Below are positions 29,201 to 38,311 of a stretch of DNA of 64,000 bases, one piece after another. Source of the stretch: Druceiella hillmani. Taxonomy: Eukaryota; Arthropoda; Insecta; Lepidoptera; Hepialidae. The position numbers and the translations under genes are program-made. The notes beneath the pieces were generated by a model, which was not told the origin of the DNA, made no database searches, and saw nothing but the letters and a program-made list of their open reading frames with translations. The stretch spans positions 51,135,001 to 51,199,000 of the forward strand of contig JAYKKI010000004.1 in NCBI GenBank assembly GCA_039881145.1, written 5' to 3'. Within the stretch, counting starts at the first letter, position 1. Every line of letters begins with the position of its first letter.

Positions 29201-30572
29201 TGTTTGATACATAAATGTATGTATGTAAATAAATAAATAAATATTTATATAAGACATTTGTTTACTTTACATCATTTAATTTAAAATAACATAAGTAAAA
29301 AGATAAATAAGATTTTTCTTCCAAATATATTATTTCTTCACTCACTAATGATAGCATTTTTAAGGTTTAATACATATTTGTTTTCATAGAAATAATTATG
29401 TTCACTTTTATTTAAAAACGAACATACTGTCCACTTTCCATGAATAAATTAATAGAAAAAAAATTAGAATTTGTTAACTGAATATCTTTAATATTAATGT
29501 TCTTTCATCAATAATATTTTACCCTCATTTAATTGATTATGTAATGTTGTAACATATTTGGATTATTATTAATAATTAACCATAACTGTTACATAATTAA
29601 GACAAAAACAAAATATTTTTAAACCAATTTTTCCTTTGCACTTCATGTTGTTACAAATCTTGTCATATTTTTCCACATGTCTTATCATTATATTCAAGTC
29701 AAATCACATTGACCCTAGATTAGTACCTTATCATCTCTCTCAAAGGCCATGTCTCAAATAACTAAATATAATGTAATATTATGCAGTTTAAGACACTTTT
29801 TAGTCAACAATTTAATTCAATTTTGCACAAAAATAATTTTCAAAATTACGGTATAAGTACAGAGTTGCAAAATATAAAAACCAATAGGGAAAGCTTAAAA
29901 AAATTATGAAAATTGCTACGAAAACAAATGTATATAAGAGTTGTTCTAACTAATTAAATTATATGTGATGTTGAATATTGACGATGGTATAATATTAATT
30001 TTTACATAAATAATTACATAGTATAGCACAATAAGTAAGCAGACAAATAAGAAAAGTAAAATTAGTTTTATTAGTTTGCATTAATTTTAAAAAAAGACTG
30101 CATTTAAAAGTGCTTTTAAAGGTGACTGCATTTAAAACTTATATAAAAATAAGAAAAGATAGCATACAATATAGAAAAAGATAGCATACAATATAAAATA
30201 GTTAAGCAAAGAGACAATTAATGAAAATGTAATACAGTGCTAAATTATTAGCTGCAATGTAAAACAAAAAAAATCATGCCAAAATAAAAACAAAGGAATT
30301 TGAAAAGTTAATATTGAAGGACAACCATATATTATACACCCAAAATTTTATTAGTAAAAAGTGTCACTCACTTCGAAATTTAAATTGCTGTAATCCACTG
30401 TATAATAATACTGGCCGTAATTAAATAAAAAATTGGGAGCGGGCCAAACTTCCCCTTTAGTTGGCGGGAATTTCGGTCCGAATAGGAACCCATTCCCTTC
30501 GCGCCAAAACAATGCGCACAATAATAATAAAACAATGGCAGCACTGTATGCGGCTGTCATGTTTACGGCCAT
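5059..30572 (-). CDS. HEXB: Beta-N-acetylhexosaminidase, lysosomal HEXA/HEXB-like (GH20), nine exons, complete
   Basis: Coding exons, in order of transcription: 30372-30572, 25479-25704, 22015-22142, 19693-19901, 16697-16812, 12109-12310, 10469-10685, 7871-8067, 5059-5218. They sum to 1656 nt, giving 551 residues plus stop, with all phases consistent; human HEXB has 556. The enzyme removes terminal GlcNAc/GalNAc from glycans, probably in the lysosome. Seen: a signal peptide (about residues 1-28), the N-terminal GH20b domain (exons 1-3), and a catalytic barrel with [12 protein letters not shown] (Arg203), [11 protein letters not shown] (Asp240-Asp241), FDVPGHTRSWG (His295), [12 protein letters not shown] (catalytic Asp354-Glu355), VWQEVFD, WYLD (Tyr448, Asp450) and WAE (Trp487, Glu489). 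The C-terminus has the CRM..RGI..QP..GPGYC signature of the vertebrate-like lysosomal group, not the chitinolytic NAG1 or FDL groups. Known: this group resembles HEXA/HEXB. Inferred: lysosomal location and substrate range. A tandem paralogue lies just downstream. Confidence 0.95.
5219..7870 (-). other. Hexosaminidase intron 8
   Basis: The intron runs GTTTGG...ACAG and is 2652 bases. Apart from the Tigger relic I see only AT-rich sequence without further coding signal. Confidence 0.8.
5830..6420 (-). pseudogene. Tigger/pogo-like transposase relic in hexosaminidase intron 8
   Basis: On the minus strand, near 6320-6345, the frame reads FIDNCPAHP. This is followed by [10 protein letters not shown] and QPIDQGI (about 6297-6237), the second catalytic Asp region of Tigger/pogo DDE transposases. 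After a frame change, 5839-6057 encodes a C-terminal segment with [17 protein letters not shown], like the Tigger tail. Stops and shifts break the frame between these blocks. Family membership is well supported by the motifs. The element's ends were not found. Confidence 0.8.
7871..8067 (-). CDS. HEXB: Hexosaminidase exon 8
   Basis: The exon encodes [16 protein letters not shown] and [13 protein letters not shown], which hold the substrate-pocket Tyr448, Asp450, Trp487 and Glu489. The donor is AAG|GTTTGG, a weak match to consensus, yet it gives the only in-phase join to exon 9. Confidence 0.9.
8068..10468 (-). other. Hexosaminidase intron 7
   Basis: A 2401-base AT-rich intron. Apart from the possible hAT fragment I see no recognisable element. 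An 85-codon frame on the plus strand at 8579-8836 resembles nothing I know. Confidence 0.75.
9599..9802 (-). pseudogene. Possible hAT-type transposase C-terminus in intron 7
   Basis: The 67-codon frame includes [15 protein letters not shown] followed by a Leu-rich end with [14 protein letters not shown]. It recalls the hAT dimerisation domain (S..ERLFS.AG......R..L...). The match is partial and no other transposase block is visible in the 2.4-kb intron (8068-10468). Confidence 0.45.
10469..10685 (-). CDS. HEXB: Hexosaminidase exon 7
   Basis: The first base completes the Trp codon begun in exon 6. The exon encodes the helix region through [17 protein letters not shown] and [12 protein letters not shown], and contains possible N-glycosylation sites NMT and NNS. 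The donor is CAG|GTATTT, phase 0. Confidence 0.94.
11650..11880 (+). mobile_element. Short degenerate repeat of the dispersed insect type in intron 6
   Basis: It starts with CTCACTAATATTATAAAG and ends with GAGCAAAGCTGCTGGCAAAG. This is the start/end pair of a very common class of diverged insect dispersed repeats, with ends like CGAGCGAAGCCGCGGGCAAA. Related stretches occur at about 22740-22870, 53980-54290 and 62860-63250. The autonomous parent is not identifiable here. Confidence 0.5.
12109..12310 (-). CDS. HEXB: Hexosaminidase exon 6 (catalytic Asp-Glu)
   Basis: The exon carries GHTRSWG, LLTPCY and [13 protein letters not shown]. The Asp354-Glu355 pair is the GH20 catalytic dyad. The human HEXA-type GSEP loop is absent at the position after LLTPCY. 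The donor splits the Trp codon (TG|GTATGT, phase 2). Confidence 0.95.
12311..16696 (-). other. Hexosaminidase intron 5
   Basis: The largest interior intron, 4386 bases. It contains a diverged two-copy repeat (about 14545-14690 and 14772-14915, sharing GAATAGAATxGG and ATATC...TGTCTC), a minisatellite (16200-16655) and another dispersed-repeat end (about 15690-15850). There is no coding signal. Confidence 0.75.
16200..16655. repeat. Minisatellite, about 100-bp unit, four diverged copies
   Basis: Copies begin with a motif like CAATTGCGATAAATATTGAT at about 16219, 16323, 16421 and 16535, each followed by ACTAAAAAA, then ATTAGACTTGCTAA and GCATGTTAT-like blocks. Spacing is 98-114 bases. The last copy is interrupted by a hairpin with 20-bp perfect arms (16547-16566 and 16585-16604). 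Confidence 0.75.
16697..16812 (-). CDS. HEXB: Hexosaminidase exon 5
   Basis: This short exon joins in phase to encode [17 protein letters not shown] through VLVEFDVPG, the barrel strand leading to the active-site His. The acceptor is ATTTTTAG and the donor CCAG|GTAAAC, phase 1. Confidence 0.93.
16813..19692 (-). other. Hexosaminidase intron 4
   Basis: A 2880-base intron, nearly a third of which is the minisatellite at 17590-18420. I see no coding signal in the rest. Confidence 0.75.
17590..18420. repeat. Minisatellite, about 130-150-bp unit, five to six diverged copies
   Basis: The unit contains ATTTCAAGTTTGTAGGTCTT, ACTTATTCCACCAACCCAC, CCCCTTAGGGGTTGATTTTGG and ATCCATTTTTAGTGAGTGTC in that order. 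Copies start near 17650, 17792, 17941, 18075, 18212 and 18340. The array lies within hexosaminidase intron 4 (16813-19692). Confidence 0.8.
19693..19901 (-). CDS. HEXB: Hexosaminidase exon 4
   Basis: The exon encodes the start of the GH20 catalytic barrel, with the substrate-binding Arg in [12 protein letters not shown] and [11 protein letters not shown]. An N-glycosylation sequon (NAT) lies near its start. The acceptor is TTATTTTAG and the donor CTCAG|GTAATT, phase 2. It has no ATG-started reading frame of useful length, so it is easy to miss. Confidence 0.94.
20259..20333. repeat. 33-bp inverted repeat (hairpin) in intron 3
   Basis: Arms 20259-20291 and 20301-20333 pair at all but two positions around a 9-base loop. 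The stem includes TTATAAGCCTGAGT and CTGAAGTTATACA. This is probably a small foldback or MITE. Confidence 0.85.
20955..21060 (-). mobile_element. LINE 3' end (CR1/Jockey-like) in intron 3
   Basis: On the minus strand it reads TAAGAGATTGCTCCCGTAGC, then AATAAGTCTGCCATATGTA, and ends in an (AAATA)n-like tail. It closely matches the end of the LINE at 52437-53460. It is a 5'-truncated copy. Confidence 0.75.
22015..22142 (-). CDS. HEXB: Hexosaminidase exon 3
   Basis: The exon starts after a TTTCTTTACCAG acceptor and encodes the end of the GH20b domain and the linker to the barrel. It includes [16 protein letters not shown], one of the best conserved hexosaminidase segments. The donor is AGC|GTAAGT, phase 0. 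Confidence 0.94.
22143..25478 (-). other. Hexosaminidase intron 2
   Basis: A 3336-base intron. It includes a dispersed-repeat relic (about 22740-22870) and the 28-bp motif shared with the palindrome. No coding exon was found. Confidence 0.75.
23188..23215. repeat. 28-bp dispersed motif in intron 2
   Basis: CATCTGCCAGGTGTCCCGTG followed by ACGGCTCA recurs, with one T-to-C change, in both arms of the palindrome (49065-49092 and, inverted, 47979-48006). It probably marks the end of a shared mobile element. Confidence 0.65.
25479..25704 (-). CDS. HEXB: Hexosaminidase exon 2
   Basis: The exon opens after a TTTTAAG acceptor and begins [16 protein letters not shown], part of the GH20b domain. It ends at AAGT|GTAGGT (phase 1). 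This choice of donor is forced: the neighbouring possible donors give a stop codon on joining to exon 3, whereas this one restores DEKYEIII. Confidence 0.92.
25705..30371 (-). other. Hexosaminidase intron 1
   Basis: The first and longest intron, 4667 bases. It carries the mariner relic and otherwise AT-rich sequence. Short frames on the plus strand at 27485-27995 show no family resemblance. Confidence 0.75.
26190..27080 (-). pseudogene. Mariner/IS630-like transposase relic in intron 1
   Basis: On the minus strand near 26432-26350 the frame reads [13 protein letters not shown], then YVKRKVYG. This corresponds to the WPPxSPDLxPxDFFLWG..K..VY block around the third catalytic Asp of insect mariner-like transposases. 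The Asp of PDL is retained, but stops and shifts break the frame. The upstream part is only faintly recognisable. Confidence 0.7.
30372..30572 (-). CDS. HEXB: Hexosaminidase exon 1 (start, signal peptide)
   Basis: This exon encodes 67 whole codons. A hydrophobic signal peptide is followed by [16 protein letters not shown], the conserved start of the GH20b domain. The splice donor reads GAA|GTGAGT (phase 0). The first ATG is at 30572 and a second in-frame ATG at 30560 would still leave a signal peptide. The upstream one is chosen because it gives a basic-free N-region and no in-frame ATG precedes it. Confidence 0.92.
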
Positions 30573-31985
30573 GCGTTCTACTAAAATCGCGCGAAATCTG
30601 TTGCCTATTTATGTAGGTATCAATATGGGGCCGATAAGTATATAGCAGTCACTGTCGTGCATATTTGAAAAATAAATCGCTATTATTTGTTTGTGATTCG
30701 CTTTGTAACATATTTGAATATAAACGTGAATGGTAACCATGAAATTATGATAAAATGTAGGTAAGAGTGGTCGTAAGCTCGTGTTACGTACCGGCAATGA
30801 CCGAAAACCATTTACTTTTTATTTTATTTTTTTGTCTCAACCTTCATTAAGTCAGATACTTGGAATATGCTTTTTCCTGCTAGTCGTTGTCATATGTAAT
30901 GTATAATGTTTTCAGGAATCGAAGACCACATTTTATTACAATACAATTAAAATCGTCTCATTAGCAATATTGAGATTCCACCTCATTTAAAAATTGACGT
31001 ATTGAAATACGAGATAATAAGCACATAAATTGCGGGGAAATGTAATATTTAACAATAAATTACTTATTTAGAACCTTGAAATTATAGTTAAAAACTTCTA
31101 GATAAGGAATGTTATTTGTTCGTTTGTTCCAATATAGCATTTCCTAATAGCGTGGAATTTTCCATTATATTCCCGCATTTCTTATAATTTTGGCACAGCT
31201 AAAGGTGCTCGCTTTCTTCACACCTCTTAATAAAGCATAAGTAGTAATACATAAATTTAAAATGATTATAAAAACTAATAAAACGTGAAAATGTTATGTG
31301 AGAGTAAGTGTATAGGTATCATTACATACAAACAAACTTCCGTATTTATAAATAAGTACAGATTTGTTATTAATTCATAAATAAGTCATTTTACAAAGGT
31401 TTGTGGTTAGTTTTAAAGTCTATATACTAGCTTTAATAGATTTACTGCACATTATGGCTGTTATTGTGAAAACGTTTCAATGTTATAATTTTATTCAATG
31501 CAAGAAAAAACGAAAATATTTCTAATATTGTAAAATAAGTTAAACATTCAATGCTTCTAAAGATGCTGATATTGGCCAAGTTCCACCGCCCTTTTAGCAT
31601 ACGCTAAAGTACTATTCTTTGGTAAGTTTTAAAAACCGCTTTCTTGAAAATGGATATCTCACTTCAAAGGCAAAGAAATGTACCCAATACTTTTTGAAAT
31701 TATTTAGCGGAGACTCGTAAATTCATCACCAGAATGAGTTTACCATTTTTAAAGTTTTCCACATATTATTAGCCAGCAATAGCTTGAAGTTAGTATAACC
31801 AAATTGTATAATTTTGTCCTAAAGTCATTTGCAATATTTCCAATATAACTATCATTTTATACGTATATTGATCTAATACCAAAGTTTCATCAGTAAGTAT
31901 TGTGTACTTACACTTTTTTGTATGTTTGCAATACATCCGCCTCATAAATTATATAAACATATCCCCACCTTTTAGATATAATAGA
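30573..31985. other. Upstream region of the hexosaminidase gene
   Basis: This should hold the 5' UTR and promoter of the hexosaminidase on the minus strand. A TATA-like CATAAATAGG lies about 40 bases before the ATG (30605-30615), too close to be a standard TATA box if the 5' UTR is normal in length. Nothing else was recognised. Confidence 0.5.
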
Positions 31986-32007
31986 ACACACACACACACA
32001 CACACAT

Positions 32008-32065
<58 letters not shown>

Positions 32066-32085
32066 TATATATATTTATATATATG
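31986..32085. repeat. (CA)n-(TA)n compound microsatellite
   Basis: CA repeats grade into TA repeats over about 100 bases. They abut the MITE that follows. Confidence 0.95.
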
Positions 32086-32101
32086 TACGGTGTCCGGGAA
32101 C

Positions 32102-32418
32102 AAGTGTCGGAGAAAGAAAGACGTTATTCCTTGACTGAAAAATAGTTGATTGTCGTTGAAATAAAAAGTAAAACACGCCTTTTTTCTAACTGAGTGCAAA
32201 AAAAGATTACATGCAACTCTTTCTAACACACACAATACTTGCCTGGAGCGCGGTATTTACGCAGGTGTTTGCGGGTTAGTCCCCTAAGCGGCGCTGAATA
32301 ATGTGTGCAAGTATTGTGTGTACGATAAAGGTGATAAATAATTATAAATATTATTTTCAATTTTCTGTAAAAAAGTCATCTTTTCAGTTAATGAATAACG
32401 TCTTTCTTTGACCAACAC

Positions 32419-32420
<2 letters not shown>
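32102..32420. mobile_element. 319-bp MITE with about 40-bp terminal inverted repeats
   Basis: The left end (32102-32141) starts AAGTGTCGGAGAAAGAAAGA and the right end is its complement (32381-32420), matching at 35 of 40 positions. A second inverted repeat sits inside (32228-32242 with 32307-32321, perfect ACACACAATACTTGC). There is no coding capacity. The right end joins directly to a TA microsatellite. Confidence 0.85.

Positions 32421-32489
<69 letters not shown>
32421..32489. repeat. (TA)n microsatellite
   Basis: An almost pure TA repeat of about 68 bases, immediately adjacent to the end of the MITE. Confidence 0.95.
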
Positions 32490-32491
<2 letters not shown>

Positions 32492-32849
32492 TATTAACTG
32501 TGCTCTCATATGCTTGTATGTATGTATCTTAACTGTTATAAATTTTATATGCATAACAATTAGAGATTAAAATATTAAACATCGTTTTGAAGCTTAACAT
32601 TTCCCAAACGAGGTTTATAAATGAAAAATGATCAAAGAACCTCGATTTCATTTTAGGGTTAGGTCTTTTATCCAAATATATCTCACTTATGGATATGAAG
32701 ACAATTTCTACTTTACATATTTGGGGGGGTTGTTTATACTCCGCTATATATTAATTAACGTCGCTATATCTAGCATCTACTTACCAAATTTTGTACAGGT
32801 ACATAGACCTAACACTAAAGAAACTATGAGGCTGTGAATGGCACACAGA

Positions 32850-34215
32850 CGGAAGAACAGACGCTATTTCTACTTTCCGCCCAAGTTGTTTCGGAGACCC
32901 TCCCCGAACCCGTAACATGCCCCCTAATAGAACAGAAGAGACCTTCGAAGGTCGGCTAATAGTTTCCCGTATCTATCACCAAGTGCTTCTAACCAACCGA
33001 TTTGATAATTGTTCCTTCGCAATGTGTCATGCAAGACTCCCTTTTTTCGAGAACGCATTTAGTGAACACTCTAAATGACTCAATAAGGTCTATCCACTCT
33101 CAAGCAATTCTCGGTGACCAAAGGAACCACATTCTAAAGTGCTGTTAGACTCTATTCTACTACCAAGACGAATACCCTTAATCAAATCCTGCGCGCATCG
33201 GCGTGCCTATTGCAGTGAAACAGCACATGATTAATGTCCTTTGTCCCGAAACCGTGGCTATCTCTCAACGCCTATCGATATGCACTGCGTCCCCAGATTT
33301 TGCCTGCTAGATTTTAACGCACTACGAAATCTATACCGACAACGCATAAACCAATATACAGAGGTATATTGCTATGTACGTCAGTTTGAAGATCGATGAA
33401 GTTTGGCCCCCAGTCAGCCCCGACAAACCAGACCATAGCATGACCATATACCGACAACGTATAAACCATATACCGACAACACATAAACCAATATACCGAG
33501 GTATATTGCTATATACATCACTTTGAAGGACGATGTATTTTGACCCCCAGTCAGCCCCGACAAACCAAACCCCATCATCTTGGCTTTCTTCCTAGTTTAT
33601 CGAACATACAGCAGAGAGCTCCCGTGAAACGAGGATCATGCCCAAGTATGTGACCTGGTCCCGAAAACTGATCCTGGACACGGCAATCACCACAGTAACA
33701 GCTTCGCCAGTATACCCTTGAAGGGAATTTTTTAGTGCCCTAGTCATCTAACCAGACGAGAGAGTCCTATGTCTATTCTTAATTTCTCTGTGGCTCACTC
33801 TCCCGACAATCTGCAAAGTGTCATCAGTGACCACGCTGGTACCACATTCCTGAAGAATCATCGCATTTATACCATCAAAAATAATATTCCACAAAATGGG
33901 GCCGAGGACCGAGCCTTGTGTACACAAATCTGGTCAACGTTTTCCTTACCTCTATGTCTCAGCTCTTCAAATAGAATTAATCTATTGCTATCCGGCGGAA
34001 ATCCTCCCACTCTCTCCTGGATTCTATGACTAACACAATGCCTGGTCATCAGGCATTGTCAAAAGGGCCATAAATGTCCAAGACAACACTGGTTATGTAC
34101 TTATCCGGGCACGCACCTATTCAGGACAAAACGGCAGATTAAGCACCTGATGTGGATATTTGGAGACAAAAATTTAATTGATTAGATAATTTGGCGAATG
34201 AGATCTTTGCACCAG
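32850..34215 (-). pseudogene. R1-like LINE fragment (reverse transcriptase C-terminal part)
   Basis: Read on the minus strand from right to left, different frames give FDNAWWP (about 34060), GSVLGPILWNIIFDGI (about 33925-33870) and VSHREIKNR (about 33790). Near 33210 a HVLFHC..HADARR segment follows, like the Cys-rich end of R1-clade ORF2. Order and spacing fit one insertion with several frameshifts and stops. The Asp pair of the YxDD box is not intact. It differs from its surroundings in being GC-richer. Both ends are missing. Confidence 0.75.
33333..33572. repeat. Internal tandem duplication inside the R1-like fragment
   Basis: A unit starting ATACCGACAACG and ending AGCCCCGACAAACCA occurs at 33333-33447 and again at 33470-33572. 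A 22-base partial unit (33448-33469) lies between them. Confidence 0.85.
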
Positions 34216-34299
34216 CAAACGCGTCACCAATATCCGCTCAACAACTTCCCAAATACCGGAAATAACGTAATAGGTAGTATTATATATCATATAGATGAA

Positions 34300-34366
<67 letters not shown>
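34300..34366. repeat. (TA)n microsatellite
   Basis: A pure TA repeat of about 66 bases. Confidence 0.95.
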
Positions 34367-34373
<7 letters not shown>

Positions 34374-34379
34374 CAGCTG

Positions 34380-36743
34380 GACATGATGAAATAAATTAAA
34401 TATAAAAATTATTTATATATATAATATAAAATTCTTTATTTTACTTCCATAAGCTAAAAACTATCATTCGTGTTCCGTGAAAACCAAAATCGCCATGGGA
34501 TTGACATTTTCCGCAATTTTGTTATATCTCGATTATAAAAAAACATAATCACGAGAGCTCTAAAAGTAGTATTCAGAAATTGAATGTAGTTAGCTTCATT
34601 TCAATACGATGATCTCTTCTATATACTATCGAGGATCCCTTCTATATATTATCGAAGACTCTCTATCTCCTTCATCATAGTTTGGGCATAGCCCTGCTTG
34701 GAGCCATATTTTTCGCGGCTACATACCACAAAAAACGGAACCCTCAGAAGGTCCTTCACATGCATCTTATAATTTGAAAGGGTTATTTATAAGGGTCTCA
34801 AAATATTTTTTTTAATTTTAAGTATTATCCATTGAAAACTATGAATACTCTCTCCCTCCATTTCTCCGAGTCTTAGAAGCTCACGAAAAGGTTGTGGGAA
34901 AAATGTAGCATTCTAGATGTCATCATTTTTAGAGTGTGAACCAAGTTTTTAAACACGTGAAAGATAGACTAGGCAATATATTTATAGAAAGATTGATATG
35001 TGAAAATAATATAATAGAATTTCTACGTCGTCTTAAATGTATATAAGTGCCTAAATGTATACAGAACCCTCGTAGTGCTAATTCTACTCGTACTTGACAG
35101 GTTGTATTATTTGTTTTGAATAGGTATGAGTTATCTTTGAATCTAACGTCATTAATGTGAAGGGTATTCCGTTGGCCAGTACAGCTTGCCCGTGACCCTG
35201 AAAAACATACAGCTGACTAAAAAACGCACAGCACGATAAGTGAAAAAAATCTGAAATTATGGTTGTATATCCTTCAATGTGAGTACAATATTTGTGTTTT
35301 TAAAACATTAAACAAAACGATATCATTACAGAGACACGAACAGCAAATATTGAATTAAATAAAAGCTTTGTCATCAGATTTTATTCTGAAAATAATAACA
35401 ATATTTACATTGAAATACAGACTTTGGTATACGTGACTTGTACGTAGATGACAAAAAATATAGCAATGAAAAAAAAAGATTATGTCGCGATTAAAAATAA
35501 GAATAGATCATAGAAAAACTCAAAGCCTAATTCTTTTAAAGAATTATTTAAATACTTTTATACAATACTCTCATACCCTATATGAATTCGATATATAGAA
35601 AAAATATAGATATCAATTAAATATCGACTAATGTTCTTAAAATATCGACCGACATCGTGATAAATACATTGATTTCAATAAATAAAAGGCATTGTTTAGA
35701 ATATTTTAAACAAATTATATTCCAAATTTACCTATTAATTGGATATACAGACAACTCAAGTAAAAACCAATTATTTAAAACTAAATTTGTCCGACAGAGA
35801 TGCAGGTAAAGTTTTGCTTCTATTGTCTCTCGCTGATAGTCTGCTTCTATTATTGGCCTACTGTTTCTACTATTTAGGGTATTACCCGGTATTGAAATGA
35901 CTTAAAATGACGCACAGCAAGAATCTTAGTAATTGCATCACCGTAACCGGAAACATCCAACTTTTTTACAGTTGAGCTAATTGAATATGGTGATAGAGGT
36001 GAACCAGTTCTTAATGGAGCAGGTTTAAAGTCTGTGCTTTATTCTTTTTTTTTTTATTACCCTTAATATAACTGTACATGAACATATCAAAGCTTATTTT
36101 TCAAGTGCACGCTAAGTTGGTTGTATTAATTTATAATTTTTAGAGAAAAGGATTATAGATGATATTTCTTTGATGAAGTTTCACACTACACTAGACATGA
36201 TTATTTTAAAAATACATTACACAAATAAATACTTAAGTTTTAATTACTCAAAATCGCGATGCGAGGGGCGAGTTGCCCATCGTGCAGGGCAGATAATTTT
36301 CAATTTTGAGTTTGTTTCTTTTTTAATCACACAAATTTGGTATTTGACAAATCATTTTTATAATATGGCATAGGTTTATACCTGTTGATTAATTAATAAG
36401 CCGATATATTGAATTTAAAAACATGTCCCAGAAATATCAACGTATCGATGCATCGATACTTTTCAACATTACTACCAGACGCCCACGCCAGATGATCAGA
36501 TGACATATCGTCAATGATCTGTGTCATCAGTAAAGAACACCACAGCTGAACGTACAGGTACTAAAGTTCTAACAAGGTGAAAATAAAAAGTGGTTACTTC
36601 ACAAGAGAACAAAAAACTGTTTAAAGTTATTGTAGAAATTAAACTCATTTTATGCTAAATTTATTTTCTTCTCAATAGTTTTTATGACTTACTAAAAATT
36701 TACTCTGTCTTACGTCATGATTTTAGACGAGGTATATACACGC
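34380..36743. other. Intergenic stretch without recognised features
   Basis: About 2.4 kb of AT-rich sequence. I see no exon, transposon protein or terminal repeat here. Confidence 0.6.
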
Positions 36744-37023
36744 GAGTCAAAGGAACTTCCCTATGGACGGAGCTGATAAAAACGGGACAAACAACTTTAT
36801 CACCCCTAATTTATTCCACAAATTGGGACTACACAAACAAGAAAATAGATGATAAGTATATAGTATAAAACGGTCTGCGAACCACATGATGTTGTTCAAT
36901 CATTGCATAAAGCTTGTATAATCGTAACGTTAGCTCCATAAAAGACATATATGTTATTAATAAGAACATTGTATTAATACGAACATTGTATTTATCGTCT
37001 TCGGAGTGTATTTTACTTTAACT
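36744..37023 (+). repeat. 5' LTR-like sequence of a degenerate LTR retroelement
   Basis: It begins near GAGTCAAAGGAAC and ends directly before the primer binding site. It shares ordered blocks with 40366-40560: GAGTCAAAGGAACT, GGGACAAACAACTTTATCA / GGAACAAACAACTTTATCA, and CCACATGATGTTGTTCAATC. The pair is diverged and the exact LTR ends are not clear. Confidence 0.7.
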
Positions 37024-37041
37024 GGCGCTCAACGTGGGACA
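37024..37041 (+). other. Primer binding site, tRNA-Lys type
   Basis: TGGCGCTCAACGTGGGAC matches the complement of the tRNA-Lys(CUU) 3' end (TGGCGCCCAACGTGGGGC) at 16 of 18 positions and lies right after the LTR-like sequence. Such sites are used by several retroelement groups. Confidence 0.75.
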
Positions 37042-37203
37042 AGTATCAAAGAAAACCACTCTGGCATCGTTTTCTTCGTCTTAACCCACAAGTATACATA
37101 TCAAGTGGAGACGTATCTCTGCACGCGAGCATTGACCACCACGCCGGGTCTACGCAGGAGCCCTAGAAATTGTTGAGGTTGTAGGAAAACTATACACACA
37201 AGC

Positions 37204-37479
37204 CTCACAATTAAATGAACTTACGTGATGTAGTATTATTTCTACTTTCTTTAAGTTCTATACCACCTAGGTTTCGTTGTATTACACCATCTACAGGTGG
37301 GATATTAGCAAAGATTCAAATAACAAACACATACAACTAAATATTCAAATAAATAACAAATACAACGAAACCAAAGTCGTGGTAAAGAACTTAAAGAAAG
37401 AAGAAATAATACTACATCACGTAGTTTCATTTAATTGTGAATAATGAATTTCTACAAAATTAACGCCAAATATATTCAA
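37204..37479 (+). mobile_element. MITE copy 1, flanked by 13-bp direct repeats
   Basis: Inverted repeats starting TCACAATTAAATGAA lie at the left end and near 37385-37440. The element is bounded by TATACACACAAGC at 37191-37203 and 37480-37492, an apparent target duplication. It extends about 40 bases past the second inverted repeat to a TATATTCAA end. The same element recurs in both palindrome arms. Confidence 0.75.
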
Positions 37480-38311
37480 TATACACACAAGCATAATATT
37501 GACTGAAAGACATCTCGATAAAGTGCATCCTCCTCATACATAGGGCATATTTGTACCTACTTGATCATACATACATATTATACTTGATATTTGCATTTAT
37601 TGTTCCATTAGTCTTTGAAAATTACCACTGTAACCAAACACATTCCTGGTCCATATTTAAAGGTAAAGAAGATGAATGTGCTCTGGCAGTTTTTATTAGG
37701 ATAGTAGAATGTTTCTTAGCCGACACAAAACCAGAGGAAAAGACACAAAATAGTATACTTTCCAAATTGAATATCTAAGGACCATGTTAAGCGAAAGCAG
37801 CGAATTAAAATGGAAAAATATTAATGAAGTTTTAACTGAACGATTCGAACTTTATAGAGATTCGCGACGAGTTCGATTCAAAATTTAAAACCCAAAGATG
37901 ATAAATTATTAACTTTCATATATGTACTAAATAACATCATATACAAATTGAATGAATTATTAACGGAATTAAAGTTGATAAATGAGTATTTAGCACAACA
38001 AAATTCACGTCACCGGAATTTTACAATATCTTTAGAGCAGAAGAATGTGAAGTACTTAGTTTGCGAATGTGTCGACATAAAATAGTTAAAAAAACAACAA
38101 TGAACTCATAACCATCATCCAAATAACTAAGATAATCAAAACGCGAACCCGCCAAATAAAATAATTCTGCGCTAACAACAAAATCATTTTATACCGCGTT
38201 ACCCATTTAAACCTCAAATAAATACTAATAAATTCCATCGGAAGTATCAAAATATGGCACCACAACAAAACCATACTTATCCACGGTCACGTTTCTCTCA
38301 CAAATTAACAC

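Noticed and set aside
30433..30645. Plus-strand 70-codon frame
   Set aside because: Antisense shadow of hexosaminidase exon 1.
31902..32235. Open frames on both strands across the CA/TA repeat
   Set aside because: Low-complexity microsatellite translation.
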